Shown: positions 1 through 12,225, numbered from the stretch's first letter. The stretch is 64,000 nucleotides of DNA from Eonycteris spelaea (GCA_003508835.1 PUFA01000166.1:3148001-3212000), one strand, 5' to 3'. Translations and numbers: made by a program. Notes: a model not told the origin generated them from the letters alone.

Positions 1-1259
1 CCTTGGTGATGAAATGGTTGGGAACCACCACCTCCTCTTCCCTACTCCAGGTCCCCTGATATGGAAATGAGTTAGTTGCCTGAGCAAGGTGTTGAATGAC
101 TTCCCTCCTACCCACCATCACTCAAACCCCACAACTGGTTTACTGGGTGGCCAGGTGGGCATGAGGTAGGAGGGTTCCTGTAGGCTATGCCTGGATAATG
201 CGTGAAGAGCGGGCGTATCACGACGACACTGGACCCTTGAGGAAAACCCAGGGGACTTGCGGAACCAAAGCAAGCTCCACCACCAAGGGTGGGCTCTGAG
301 ACTACTCATGAGGCCCCAGCTCCACCTTCATTTTCCTTAGGCTAGAACTGGACACAGCTGTAACCATGAGCCTTTTCTCCTCTGAACACTCCAGAGATTC
401 CCATTCCTTTAATCAAACAGGTACATAAAACTATTTATCTTCCTTCCTCCACTCCTAGGGGAGCAGGCCTTCCCTCCTCTGTCTGGCACTTGAAGGCAGC
501 CCTTGGTTAATGTTGTTGGCTGCCTTTGAGACAGTCATAGTAACTAGAATTTATTGAGAGTTTTCTGATGCCAGGAACCATGCTAAGACCAGGAGCTATG
601 CTGAGTCCCATTGATCCTGATACCAATTCTCTTGTCATATGCCCATTTTACAGATGAGGACACTGAGGCTCAGGAAAATTAAGTCACTCAGCCAACGGTC
701 ACACAGCTAGTAAGTGAAGGGGCAGGGATTTGAACCCAGGCAATCTGACTGTAGAGGCTGAACTCAAAAAATTACCCTGTAGCTGGGTCTGACACCATCA
801 AAAGTACAATTTTCTAAAAAGACATAGCACCTATGAAATCTCTGGTAAATCCCATTGTTAAGTGAATAATCACCCCTAAATTATCTGAATGGAAAGGAAA
901 GGCTGGGTCTGGCAGAAGACCCTATGCATATCTCATGTGTTACCTCATTCACTAAAAACTTAGGTTCTTAACCAAGACTCACTGCTTACAGGGCAGCAGG
1001 GTGCTTTAGGACAGAGAAGCAGGAGAACGTCCCTACCGGAGAAGCATTAAGCATGACAAGGGAGGCCATAAGCCCTCTCTGTGGATGACATTTTAAGTCA
1101 ATGGGTGTAAAAGCAGGCCTTCTGGGAGGATGGGGTGGGCTCAGACGAACTTGTTATTCTGGGAAGGAAGCAAGGAAGATCAGGGTCAGGAAACCAGCCC
1201 TGGTTATAAAAGAGTGCCCTAGCCATGGGCTGGTGCAGCTCTGCCTTTGTGTGACATAC
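1..1259 (-). other. POU2AF1 intron 4, partial
   Basis: The donor GTATGT is at the right end and the acceptor is off the window. Apart from a MIR at 548-765 I see only unique intronic sequence. I checked it for the C-terminal exon of POU2AF1 on the minus strand and did not find it. Confidence 0.8.
548..765 (-). repeat. MIR SINE fragment
   Basis: The reverse complement of the MIR core is visible: an ACAGATGAGGACACTGAGGC type segment, then CACACAGCTAGTAAGTG and TTTGAACCCAGGC, with the 3' 'GCCAGGAACCATGCTAAG' part to its left. An old, inactive mammal-wide tRNA-derived SINE. Confidence 0.85.
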
Positions 1260-1525
1260 CGTAACGTTCGTGATGAGTGGCTGGGAGGCATAGGTCAGCA
1301 CGGAGGAGGGCCCCACAACTGTGTAGCTGGGGCACACTGGCTGCACATACATATCAGCTGAGTAAGGGCAGCTGACAGCTTCATGGGACACATACTCGGT
1401 GTAGGGCGTCCACGGGGCCAGGGGCTGGAGGGTGGCAGGGGCAGGCTGAGAGAGCCAACCAGCACACAGGGCCCCCTCCTCTGTCACTGTGGAGGCAGAG
1501 ACTTCCATGTCAAGGCAGGAAGGGC
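1260..1525 (-). CDS. POU2AF1: POU2AF1 coding exon 4 (residues 65-152)
   Basis: This 266-bp internal exon is preceded by a polypyrimidine/CAG acceptor (rc of 1526-1530) and followed by a GTATGT donor (rc of 1254-1259). It supplies the last two bases of a split Gly codon, then 88 codons that run from Pro-Ser-Cys-Leu-Asp-Met-Glu to Asn-Val-Thr. The product is rich in Ser, Pro, Thr, Tyr and Val and includes the WTPYTEYV and PSYTVVGPSSVLTY stretches known from mammalian OBF-1. This part lies between the POU-contacting region and the C-terminal activation segment and is expected to be largely disordered. The reading frame stays open past the donor, but the extra residues there are intronic. The next exon is off the window. 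Confidence 0.96.
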
Positions 1526-1608
1526 CTGAGGAAAGAAGGAAAGTACAGAGCTTGAGATTCCACCTAGATGAGGGCCTGGATGAGGCCAGGGCTGTGGGGA
1601 GCTCTTAC

Positions 1609-1651
1609 CCACTGTGGTGTAGGTGGCCAAGGGCTGATGGGGCAGCACCAC
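1609..1651 (-). CDS. POU2AF1: POU2AF1 coding exon 3 (residues 50-64)
   Basis: A 43-bp microexon-sized internal exon, too short to show up as an open reading frame of its own. It follows a CCTCCAG acceptor and ends at a GTAAGAG donor (rc of 1602-1608). It encodes 14 codons, VVLPHQPLATYTTV, plus the first base of a split Gly codon completed by exon 4. The peptide matches mammalian OBF-1 at the corresponding place. The intron on its 3' side (1526-1608) is only 83 bp, close to the lower limit for mammalian introns, so exons 3 and 4 may be recognised together. Confidence 0.95.
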
Positions 1652-2031
1652 CTGGAGGGGAGAAGAGAAGATCAGGGTTAGTGTTCTGCCATCTCCAAAT
1701 CACTGTTTGCAGGAAACTCGCCCAGAGGGCCCCAGTGCAGGAGAGAATAGGGGGAGGAGAATCTGCTTCATTAGAAGACAATACCCACCTTCATCCCAAC
1801 CATCACCACCTGCACTTATGAGGGATTCCTGTGTTCAGTTAGCGTGAAAGCTGTGCACTTGAGGAACTGGCATGGTCATTTCCCCAGGGGGAACCACAGC
1901 TCATAGTCCTTGTCTACTTCAAGGAGCCACTAGCCTGTTCTATCCTAGGTCCATTCTGTAGCAGCCGTAACCACAGCAACCTTTGCTTTTGTATCCCAGG
2001 GGACAAGGAAGTACACTCCTGCCTGACACTG

Positions 2032-2059
2032 CCCCCCCCCCCACACACACACACACACT
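2032..2059. repeat. C-tract plus (CA)n microsatellite
   Basis: About ten C residues followed by an eight- to nine-unit CA repeat. It lies only about 20 bp downstream of the exon 2 donor of POU2AF1 (intron 2, minus strand), close enough that length variation could affect splicing. Confidence 0.9.
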
Positions 2060-2079
2060 GGCCACAGAGGACCCCTCAC

Positions 2080-2210
2080 CGCGGTAGGTGCAACCGTCGC
2101 CCCGCTGCTGGCATGGCCACGTTTCCTCCTCAGCAGTTCCTTCACTGGCTCCTTCACCCGGACACCCTGGTACGGCCGGGGTGGGGCCGGGGCTTGTTCT
2201 GGAGCTGTAG
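2080..2210 (-). CDS. POU2AF1: POU2AF1 coding exon 2 (residues 6-49), OCT-binding OCA peptide
   Basis: This 131-bp exon starts after a TTTTCACAG acceptor (rc of 2211-2220) and ends at a GTGAGG donor (rc of 2074-2079). It completes a split Ser codon, then encodes 43 residues beginning TAPEQAPAPP and ending near VAPTA. It carries the signature segment PYQGVRVKEPVKELLRRKR. In the known OBF-1/OCT1 crystal structure this segment (about residues 16-44) bridges the POU-specific domain, the homeodomain and the major groove of the octamer. The signature appears intact. The short stretch after GHASSGA differs from human and mouse, which is where the family is variable. Confidence 0.97.
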
Positions 2211-2714
2211 CTGTGAAAAGCGGTGTCACTGGTGCTCATTTCCCTTTTCGGATAAGTCCCCACCTCAAAGCGTCCACTCTCCGCAAACGTCTGCCTTTGC
2301 ATCGGAGCGTGGAGAACCAGAGGAGACTTCCCGGAATATTTCTCCAGTATCGTCACCCCTTCTGCCCCCAGTTTTCTATGGCTCCCATCTACTCAGACAA
2401 TAAAGGCTCAGTTTCTTAGTCTAGAACTATAAGTACTCCGCAGGATGCGCTCAACCCATTTTCCAACCGCTATGAACACTAACTACTACATAAACCCTGA
2501 CTGCGGCCAGAAGGTCCATCTAGACTTCGCCACACTTTCATTGCCTGTCTCACCTTCTCACCTTTACTTGAGATGTCCCATGGTCAGGATTCCCTCTCAC
2601 TTTTCTTAACCCCTTGATTCTTCTTGACCAACCACTACAGCCCACAGGTCATTTCATCCCACTACCTTTCAAACACATGACACTTTCAGACCTGGCTAGT
2701 AGTCATCATAGGGG

Positions 2715-2945
2715 GCAGTGGAGAGTGGCAGTCAGAGCAAGGACTCTGAGTCAAATGGCATAGGCCTCCTAATTTTCCTCTGCTACTTCTAGCTGTGTGA
2801 TCCTGGGCAAGTTACTACACCTCTCTGTGCTTCTTAACCTACAATTTATTGAAGGAATGTTGTAATGAATCACCGAGATAGTAAATGGAAAGTTTAGTAT
2901 ATGCTTTGTATGAAATCAGATACAGAGTAAGCATTCACAGACTAA
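2715..2945 (+). repeat. MIR SINE
   Basis: Plus-strand MIR with the GCTGTGTGATCCTGGGCAAG core, followed by the CTCTCTGTGCTTC segment and a degenerate 3' end with AGTAAGCATTCA. Confidence 0.85.
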
Positions 2946-3654
2946 ATCAAATTTTATTCTGTGTAAAAATTAGTTATCCTTTTTGGTATAAATTTCTTAT
3001 GCCCCTAACTTGCATATAAACTTCTCAAGGTCAGACACTTCACCTCTGTATCTATATCCTAGACCTTTAGAATAGGCTGAAATCAACGGTACTCAGGTTC
3101 TCCATGGCTCCCAGGATACAGGACAAATACCTAGTGGTGATCCATGTGCCCTGGGATTTGAGGGTGTCCAGCCTTGGTGTTGAGAGAGGATTCTCTTAGC
3201 TTTTTATCATCAAATCCAGGAAACCAAAACATGGACCTAAAACATAGGGCTCTTCCTGGCCTGCCAGAGCAAGCCAAAAGCAGCCATCACTGGGCAGTGA
3301 CAATCTGCCCACCAAGACAGTCCACAGCTTAGGGTGGCATGTAGCACTGGCCCTTAGGACCCATATGGGGAGTTCATTATCACCCACCGATAAGGGCCCC
3401 AGGGCCTGGGTTTTGAATCAAAAGCCCGGAAGCCTGGGTATCTATTAAACCCGGATCCGCAGTGCTGCCCTGGCTGAACTTTGCTCAGTAAATACCCAGC
3501 TGATAAGAGCCCATGACTGACTCAGCACCAGGCCTCCACACACGTGCCCTGGTCTTGAAGCTCAACAAGCAGAGAAGGCAGCAAGAAGGGAGAAGGAGTG
3601 TATAAGAGCCCAGGAACACATCATGTGGAGTCAGAGAACTCCAAGCTCAGACAA

Positions 3655-3826
3655 TCTGCAGAGGCTTCCTAACCTGGCTAAGTAGTATTACAAAATACAG
3701 ATACTCAGGCCCTGCTCCCAGAAAGTCTGATTCTGGGGATCTGACATGGGCCTGGGGAATCCCAGGATTTTATAAAAATCTCTCAGGTGATTTGGGAGCT
3801 GTGCTGGAATAAGAACCACTGTTAAT
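3655..3826 (+). repeat. MER5A-like hAT MITE
   Basis: Shows the MER5A-type order: GGCCCTGCTCCCAGAAAGTC, a TCTGGGGATCTGACATGGG block, a TCAGGTGATTTGGG block and a terminal GAACCACTG. A non-autonomous hAT-Charlie relic, not mobile. Confidence 0.75.
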
Positions 3827-4109
3827 TCATTCCCAATCTAATACAAGAAACTTCCTCCAACATCCTGATAGGAAATTAATTATCCTCTTTTTAACTTCCC
3901 CTGTCATATAAGGGTTCTCTACTGGCATTCGTTCATCTTTTCAGATATCCCTTGGAACTAGACAAGTGTGGTCCCTGGCCACATGCACCTTGCAGTCACC
4001 AATAAAACATTACTGTTTGAGAATTCAGGCTGAAATGGGAGTGTACAGCAGGGGGAGCCAGCCTGTTAACTGTGCCCCAGGACCACCTGTCCATCAACAC
4101 CTCCGTTCT

Positions 4110-4322
4110 ATGCAAAAGTGACAATGGACTTGAGAGCCAAAAATACCTGTACTCAAGTCTCAGACGATTTATTTAACATTCCTGAGCCTCAATTATCCTC
4201 CAAATGGGGATAATAGTTTCTGTCTCACGCAGCAGTTGTGAGGATTAACTGAAATAATATGTGGAAAGCTCCCAAAGCCATATCCAGCATTTGGTAAATT
4301 GTTCAATACATGTTATTTTCCT
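4110..4322 (+). repeat. MIR SINE
   Basis: Plus-strand MIR core: CCTGAGCCTCAATTATCCTC, then AATGGGGATAATAG, GTTGTGAGGATTAA and a degenerate 3' end. Confidence 0.85.
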
Positions 4323-5099
4323 TCCCCTTCTTCCACCCACTTCTACCTTCCTCTGGAAAGCTGTCATGTCAGAAAGCTCTTCTTCCTAAGATACCTGCCT
4401 CATGGTAACAAGCACCATTTTTTCTTACATTATCTTCTAATGAAACACAATTCATAATTCATTTACAGCTTCTCATATATAAAAAGAGGATCATAATTGT
4501 ATGTACCTTGTAGGGTAACTTGAGGATTACATGTAAATTTAGGATAGAGTTTGCCCCAGGTAAGCACTGAATCAATGTGAGCTGATATATTCATTAGTAG
4601 TGGTAGCAGCCCTTTCCAATCTGAAGACAGATACCAGTTCCCCGTAGAGTTTGAACAAATATCCCTTTCCTTCAGCTACCTCTTATGGCATGTTTTAAAT
4701 CCCTCTAACCTTCCTTCTGGGAGAATCACTCCTGCACAAATTCCACTTGCTACTCCCTTTATTATGGGTGATGTCCAGTGCTGACCACAGACCCCAGGTG
4801 TGGCCTGACGTGTCAGAGATCAGGAGCACCTTCCTTCCCACACTCTGCTTAATCATTTTCACGGTCACCCACAGTCATACCAGCTTTGTTCGTACCCATA
4901 TCACTCAACCTACACTTCTCTCCAGCTGGGTTTCCAGCTATTCTTAGGCACAAAGTGCAGCCGAGGCATTGCACACTCTGGAGAAACTGGGGGCACAGGA
5001 TTATTTGGGGGTCTGAGCGCTGTGGTCACTCTTAATTCAGTTGGGGATAAGAGAGTCTCAATCCCACAGGCACACATCTCAGATTAGATTAAAGACAAG

Positions 5100-5310
5100 T
5101 ATATGGCTAATCCCCTTCTGATTTGCATGTACATTTCTGAGGAAGGACCCAGAGCACGCCCGATCCCCTCCCTCCCAGGAAGTAGACACATCCAACACTT
5201 GGCTGCAAAGCAGCCAGCTGGGCACTTCCACATCTTGTCAAGCAAAGGCTTCCTGCCTCCTGTTGTTTTTGAATCAATGAACAAAGAGGGCTTGGGGGAG
5301 GTGCTCTGAG
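5100..5310. promoter_or_regulatory. Candidate intronic enhancer with perfect octamer
   Basis: Non-repetitive sequence within intron 1 carries ATTTGCAT (5121-5128), the perfect reverse complement of the ATGCAAAT octamer. It has the A at position five that OBF-1 recruitment requires. An ETS/PU.1-type AGGAAGT lies about 50 bp on (near 5177-5183), and an E-box CAGCTG is near 5215. Octamer plus ETS is typical of B-cell elements. Function is inferred; single octamers also occur by chance. Confidence 0.3.
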
Positions 5311-8214
5311 CAGAGGGTATCACCCTCTGATGTCTGGACTTCCTTGGAACCCACAGTGTCAACAGGTATGCCCTGGCACAACCACCATATGGAGGGCAGA
5401 ACCTATTGCAGTCACAAAACTCCCACAGTGCCCAAGGATCTCCTAACTGCCCACCCATGGTCTACCAGCAGCTGCCAAAGAATCCTGTAACCAACTCCAG
5501 GTGAGTAGGCAAGAATGAGGGTGCTTCTGATAGTATCTTTGCAAAGTGACTGTGAAATATCAGAATCTGAAGCCTCAAGACAATTCTCACAGGATCCCAG
5601 TGGCCAAGTTCATTCGCAAGGTGAAAACTTGCAGTTGATACTTTTTATACCAAACTTTGTGAAACACAGTAAGCATTTCTAATGTGACAGTAAACACTGT
5701 ATTCTCTACTGACACCAACATGAGAAAGGAGCCCACATACAAATGTGGAAGAGGAAAAGAAGTTTGTCTGCAATCATGACTGTTTCACCTTGGGGCTTCT
5801 GGATCCTTGCACCAAGCTAGCTTTAGGGCAACTAAACTAGAATATTTAAAAGCAAAAATTTAAGACTACTAAAATAACTTTAAAAAATAATAAAAAATAA
5901 TAATTCAAAAAGATCAAATTCCAAGTAGCACACTCTCAAAGCCAGAAGCTTTCTCATAATTTATCCTGTGTTCTGAAAGCCCTTTAAGTTTCCTGTGGGT
6001 ATCCAGGTATCCACCACTGAGAAAAATCTCTTCACTTAAGCATGAGCCTCTGGGCCCTCATTGGGAATCTCCTTTTTCAGGCTGATAAGTTCAGCCATAT
6101 TGTCTTTCCACCACTGGAAATCGGTCACCAGTGGAGTTTGGGGAAAAACAAAACAAAACTCATTTACAGAAAACCATGAATTCAGCCCCAATGAGGGCTT
6201 CCCTTTTCCAAAAAGAGCAACGAAAAAATCTGAAGGTATAAAAAGTCAGCAAAGGACATTTCAGTTCCCCCTGCCACACACCCGGACATGCTCCACATCA
6301 CAAAAATAAGAGTCCGCAGCTGCTGTTCCACTGGAGGGCACAGAGCACTACAGCTTTCAGCAGAATGGTCACCTCAGAAAGAGAGAGCTTGGGCTGCATG
6401 TAGACGTTGTGCTTGCTTTGCACCAGGATTAGGGAACATGTGGATTCTACTGATTTAAATAAACATGGTCCTCCAGAGCCTTGATGAACATACAATACAT
6501 ACCACTGAGGAAGTATGCAAAATTGTTAGCGCTTGTTTATTTAATGACCCCATGCAAACCACATTCCTGCCAAAGTGAGGAAGCTACTCAGCTAAGGAGG
6601 CAGTTCCCTCCTAATGGCTTCCAGCAGAGCCAACACCCAGGCATTGATTGTTGCAAGTTCTCCTCTGGGCAGCTTTAATTAAGAGAGCTCTCTTCAGACA
6701 GGTGTTTCCTAGAGCAGCCTTCGAGATGCTCTGCTCCCAGCGTCCTGTTACAGGTTCCCAAGAGCCACCAGAGCCAGGAGGTAAGTTGGACACCAGCTGG
6801 GACTGCTGCTCTAAGAGCTAGGTAGGATTCGGGGTAAGCCCACATTTTCATGCCAGGGAACCAGGAAGAGGAATCCACTGCACCTATCTTGACAGCCTAG
6901 CTCTCTGGAAATACTTTCCATTTACAACTGACTGGTTGAACCTCAAGGCTACAGCTGCACAAGGTCATTTTAAAAGACAAATCCTCCTTACCCAGAAGGA
7001 CACATGAAACACCATTAATCACTCCAAGTAACCACGGTAAATATTTTCTTTTGCTGCTGAATCTTCAGTATTGTTTAAAAAAAAAAAAAAGACTCACTAA
7101 GGAGAAATACAAATAATTTTCTCTTTACCTGTAGCAAAACCAAAAACAAATAATTGAACAATAGGAATTCAAGCCTAAAGCTAACAAACTTGCCCCGGCT
7201 TCTAACTGAAAACAAAGTCAGAAAAGTTGCTGACACTTTTCAACTTTAATGTAAAGCAACTTGTTTGTGTTCTCAGCCTCAGAGAGCTGAGGACTCCCAG
7301 AAATTAACCTTAGCTCAGGTCAGCTAAAGGATTATTCAGATCCTTAGGTGAAACGTTAATGTGAGTGTTCTTCTTACAGTGAAGTTCTGAGGGTCAAAGT
7401 TTTCAAATTTATTCTTTCCATTCATGGATAATGGCTGATTATTTTCCAAACAGGAAGAAAGAACTTGGACTTTGGCCAAAATTGGACTTGACACGCTACA
7501 GAAAGGCTCCTCCCCTAGTCCTCCTGCCCCTCCCCCCCCACAATTTTCACTAGATTGCAGTTTACTTTTTTCTTTTTTAACATAGGCCAACAAAGAGATA
7601 CCATATACATGTAAATGTGGCCTTTCTATTCACTAATGTTTGAACTGAGAGACCCCTGCAGCCAGGAAATATCAACAGGTCACTCAGATATTCCAGCAAT
7701 CTGGATAACCCCCAGGGCAGAGAGGAAAAATATATAGACAAAAAGGTGACTTTAAAGAAGGAGTTAAAAAGATGTGAGAAAGTGGAATCTCAACTGAATT
7801 ACAGCTTGATCTTGCTTGTAAGGCTGCCAGGACAAAGAGGAGTAAGTCATGACGTTTTGATGTCTCTGTCAGGAAATCTCTATTCTAACTCTCCTTCCTC
7901 CAATTGGAGTCTCAGCTTGGACCACCCTGATTCAGTCTCCCTTAATGATCACTTCCCCCAAGAAATGATGTTTCCCAGCCAAGAGAGGAGAAGTTTACCA
8001 GCAGTCTGCTCACATGAGGAGTGACGAGAACTGAGAGACCCAGACAATTCCCCGCAAAGTTTTATTTTTGGTGTTTTCGACTGAAATGACAGTGGATAGG
8101 TCCACCTGAGAAACCAGCTGCATCTGCCCGCCTTTTACAGAAACTGGGGTCACCAGAGCAGAAAGGGCTCCCATCTCAGATATGCCGTGTCCCAGGGTGG
8201 GGATAAGACTGGGA

Positions 8215-8345
8215 GACCTCTGCCAGAGCATTCACTGGACGAGTACTTGCTGAGCAGAGAAAGCCCCATCCTACCATCACGGAGCTTACGGTCTAGTTTA
8301 GTGGGGTATATAGATAATTGTGTGAGCAAACCTAGAATTAAAAAC
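8215..8345 (-). repeat. L2 LINE 3' fragment
   Basis: Reverse-complement L2 3' end: a GAGTACTTGCTGAGCAGAG segment followed by CACGGAGCTTACGGTCTAG and AGTGGGGTATATAGATAAT, matching the usual L2 tail order. Confidence 0.65.
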
Positions 8346-8741
8346 CGTGACAGGACTGCATTTGCCTCCTAGTTAAAGTTCTGGCCTGTTGACTGGTTTC
8401 CACCTCCACTTGATTCAGTAGAGCTTGAATGAGCAGCAAACTGGGGGCCCCAGTCTATAAAGAAGAAAGTGGCAAGACGCATGATTGTTCTGTCTTCAGT
8501 GCAGAGAGACTGCTGTGGGGTCAGGCTTAGCCTACACCATGAATGTAAGCCTTGCCCAAGACATACAAAACAGCCCCAGATGTTCAAGGTCCTTCCCCAG
8601 CCTTCAGACCCTAAATGAACCTAAAGATGTTTCCCCAGCTGGTCCTATTCTCTCTTGGCTGATTAGTGCACTAGAGAAAGATCAGTCCTAGGAACTCAGA
8701 TTCTAAAATAGAAATAAGTTGCCTTTAGAGGTTCTATACTG

Positions 8742-8950
8742 CAGGGGTCCCCAACCCCCAGGCCACAGTGGCCTATTAGGAACAAGGGCCACACAGCAGA
8801 AGGTAAGCGACTGGTGAGTGAGCAGCTTCATCTGTATTTACAGCCACTCCCCAGTGCTAGCATTATTGCCTAAGCTCCACCTCAGATCATCAGGCATTAG
8901 ATTCTCTTAAGAGCACCGGTCCCTGGTGCCAAAGAGGTTAAGGACCACTG
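8742..8950. mobile_element. hAT-type non-autonomous DNA transposon with 8-bp target duplication
   Basis: The element begins CAGGGGTCCCCAACCC and ends GGTTAAGGACCACTG, whose reverse complement CAGTGGTCCTTAACC forms an imperfect terminal inverted repeat. It is flanked by a perfect 8-bp duplication, CTATACTG, at 8734-8741 and 8951-8958. The 8-bp duplication and CAG/CTG ends are diagnostic of hAT elements. At 209 bp it has no transposase and is a dead MITE-like copy. The interior is a well-known mammalian MER-class repeat whose exact name I cannot assign with confidence. Confidence 0.85.
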
Positions 8951-9074
8951 CTATACTGAGTCTCAAATATAATACTTCGAGATTCAAATTTTCAGGGGCT
9001 TTTGAGTCAGAATACCATTGCTCTCAGTTGAATCAGAGCCATCGAATGGAACCCTAAAATCCCTGGCATTGAGA

Positions 9075-9286
9075 AGTGGTATGGTGTAGCTTGAGACTCA
9101 AGCAGGCCTAGTTTAAATAGGCTACTACATAGCTTCTCACTGTGTATCACTTAACCTGTATGTGCTTCAATTTTCCCATTTACAAAATGAGAATAATATC
9201 CAACTCATGGTATTATCATGAGGAATGCATAAAATTAGCACAGTTAAACACCCAGTATGTAATAGGTGCTCAACAAATGGCTGATT
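9075..9286 (+). repeat. MIR SINE
   Basis: Plus-strand MIR: TGGTATGGTGTAGC head, CTTCAATTTTCCCATTTACA and AAATGAGAATAAT core, and a TAATAGGTGCTCAACAAATG 3' end. Confidence 0.85.
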
Positions 9287-11867
9287 CTCCTTTGATCTCA
9301 GCCAACAATCTGTGGCCCATGACTTATCAGAGAAGTATCCCTGGTACAGTGACCCTAACTTGCCCCCATTCTACTGCATCCTGATACTGAAGGTCTCTAT
9401 CTTTGGTACACTCAGAGCTCTCTGCTGCCAGCAAGGCCCATCTCAGCCTGACTTCACTGTGCTCCTGGAAGTCATCCCTCAGACACCTGGGCCTGATGTC
9501 CTCAAGCAGTAGGACAGCCCTGTTTAGGAGACAGGGAAGCCAATGATGCTATAGAGAAACTGGTCAAATACTTCACTTGCAAATAGAACAAGCCTAGACA
9601 GGAGACATCAAAATCCTAGTATTGGCCTCTTATAAAGACACCATGAGCTGAGCAGGACTTCTTTCCTTAGAAGCCCACATAACAAGTTTGTGGCAGATTT
9701 AGGTTTTTAAAAGATGACCCCAAAAAGATTTTTGGAGATTTTCGAGCGGCAGACAAAGTAACTTGGCATACTTTTGTCCTGTTATCAGGTGCGGCCCCTC
9801 GGAGAACCTGTATGTGTCTCTAAAAGGACAGGGACACAACCATGGTTGAGGCCATTGTCATGGACACTTCTTCAAAGAACTGGGAACCTAGGAACACATA
9901 TGACATATGAGATATAAATGTAAGAGAGCTCTTTGGTGGTCAGAGAGAGGACTTTCGTCACCTTTTTGGGAAAGGCCGGCTTCTGGCTGACATGTTTGGC
10001 ATTGCATCAACTTTATCGAAAGCAACAGGGATCAAAAGTGGGGAGGAAAGGCCCACACTGAGAGCACAAAACTGTATCAGAGGGTGAGACAACCCAAGGC
10101 ACCCACCCCAGTTCTTTGGCAAGGCAGCACCTAGGTGAGGAGGTGGAGTAGAGGAGACTAATACATCTTCCCTTATTAGATCATGACCCAGAGCGTTCAT
10201 CCAGCATTAAAACTGAATCTAGGGTTGCCTGTCCGATCTTGAACAGGAAAAACCTATGGTTAGTCAACTAGAGGAGAGAAAATCCAGTCATTTGTGCCTT
10301 GATTTAAATAAGATCTAGTTTGGAATTTTCAATACCAAAGAGAGTCTTACAGAAGAAATAAACTTTTCCCGAGAACCTCAGGTATGAATCACTTCTTGGA
10401 AGAAATGCTTTTCAAACCCAGCATCTATGGTACATTTTGGGTCCAACCAAACTACCAAAGCCCCAAGGCTTGTGGCAGCCTGGGGTACACCCTACATGAC
10501 TGCAGGTAGCCCTGATCATCAATTCATGATTTGAGATATAGCTGCCAGTCAAGATGAGCTTTTTTGCTAAGTCTCTAGTTTACTAACAAATGACCGCATG
10601 ATGTGGGGAGATTCCCTTGTGAAGGACACTAAAAAAGTTGTAAGAATATCAAGCCTGGGAAAGAAATCATTAGGTCAGTCTTGAAAAATGTACCCCGCTC
10701 CTAATTCACAAGATACCCACATAGGCCAATAACATGGCTTTCACAGCTTCAAAGCTTCATGAAAAACAATGCGACATGCTTCACAGTGATTCACTTTGTG
10801 AGGGCGGATGAGCGATCAGAACTCTCCCCGCAAAACTGCTCCATTTTTATTGGAGTTCTGCAGTAAATTTTGATTGAATAAAGGAATTTGTGACAAAAAT
10901 GTTGTGACATCAGCCTATACACCCTTGGATTTTCTTCCCAATGCTCATATTTTATGTCCTAAGATGCCTCTTCATCCCTAGTATCTAAGCGAAAAGTCTG
11001 ATTATCATTTATTGTTGAGGCTTCACATCTAGTGCCATATACCCCATGACACCTTCCTTAATTCCATCTTCCCTTCCTTCCTGCTGAAGACAATTTATTT
11101 TATTACTTGAATTCTTTATTTAGAAATAATTCCGTCATTGAATGGATGCCACATAGGCACGAGATGAAAAGTGAATAGCTGATTTTCCTTCTACACTTTT
11201 CTTTCCCAAGTTGGTATTGCTTTCATCCAGCATTAAAACTTGCCTCTTGCCTCTCTTTTTTCCTTTCTTTTCCATCTCCCCAGCATTTCTAAGTCCTGAA
11301 AAGTTATGGCACTTCCTCTCTTCCAATTACATTATGATTCTTTCAAGAGGATTAAAAAGTGATTCAGCTTTTCTTAAGTGTGGTCAAATCCTTTTTGGTC
11401 CCAACACCTGGCCTGAGAATGACTCTGGTTTATAAATCTTTGGCTATCTGCTCCTTCCCAGAAAGTGATACTAATGAAACCAGTGCTAAGAAAAGGAGGC
11501 AGCACATTGCTGTTTCAGTTTTCGGTATCATTTGTGCTATTTCTTGCATACTCAAGTGTCATCCGCCTCACAGCTAGATTATAAACACCTGAGTTCAATC
11601 TTGTGAATTAAAAAAAAAAAAAAAAGAACACAAGTTTAACAGTTAGTACAAGCCTATCACCATCCCACCTTACGAGGCTGATAGGTAATTATGGCCCACG
11701 TTCCAAGTCTGGTTACAGAATGGTCAGCTTATCCGTCAGCATTAGCCCTGATCGTTAACCTCATCATGAGTTACAAGCCATTTCACAAACTCAGAGGTCA
11801 CACAAATTGTAATCTAGAATTAGCTGTATAACCTTCATCCTCAGAGGTAAAGGGAGAGAATAAAATA

Positions 11868-12065
11868 ATAGTAGTAGTAACTAATATTTGAAGGTTGACT
11901 TAATGTCAAGCACAGTAGTAAACACCTACCACAACCCTATGAAGTGAGAACCACATTCCCATTGTGTACATGAGGAAATGGCAGGAGAGTGAGGCAAAGG
12001 GACTTGCCAGCATCTTACCAGCAGCGAGGCGTAAATCTAGGATTCAAACTCAAATAGGTCTTCCC
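11868..12065 (-). repeat. MIR SINE
   Basis: Reverse-strand MIR: CACAACCCTATGAAGTGAG, TGTACATGAGGAAATGGC, GGGACTTGCCAGCATC and GATTCAAACTCAAA blocks in MIR order. Confidence 0.85.
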
Positions 12066-12168
12066 CAAAGGCCAACTTAAAACCACTAAAGCGAAGAAAG
12101 AACAGAGATAGCACTCTCTAATTCAAAATTAAACCCTACTGTCTATCCCTGACTTTCCACACTCCCAC

Positions 12169-12170
<2 letters not shown>

Positions 12171-12222
<52 letters not shown>
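12171..12222. repeat. (AC)n microsatellite
   Basis: About 25 uninterrupted AC units in POU2AF1 intron 1. A likely polymorphic marker. Confidence 0.97.

Positions 12223-12225
<3 letters not shown>

Noticed and set aside
1..1259. Last coding exon of POU2AF1
   Set aside because: Neither strand shows the expected C-terminal OBF-1 sequence; the exon must lie left of the window.
1945..2229. 94-codon minus-strand frame covering POU2AF1 exon 2
   Set aside because: The part upstream of 2210 and the part beyond 2080 are intronic; only the splice-bounded 131 bp are coding.
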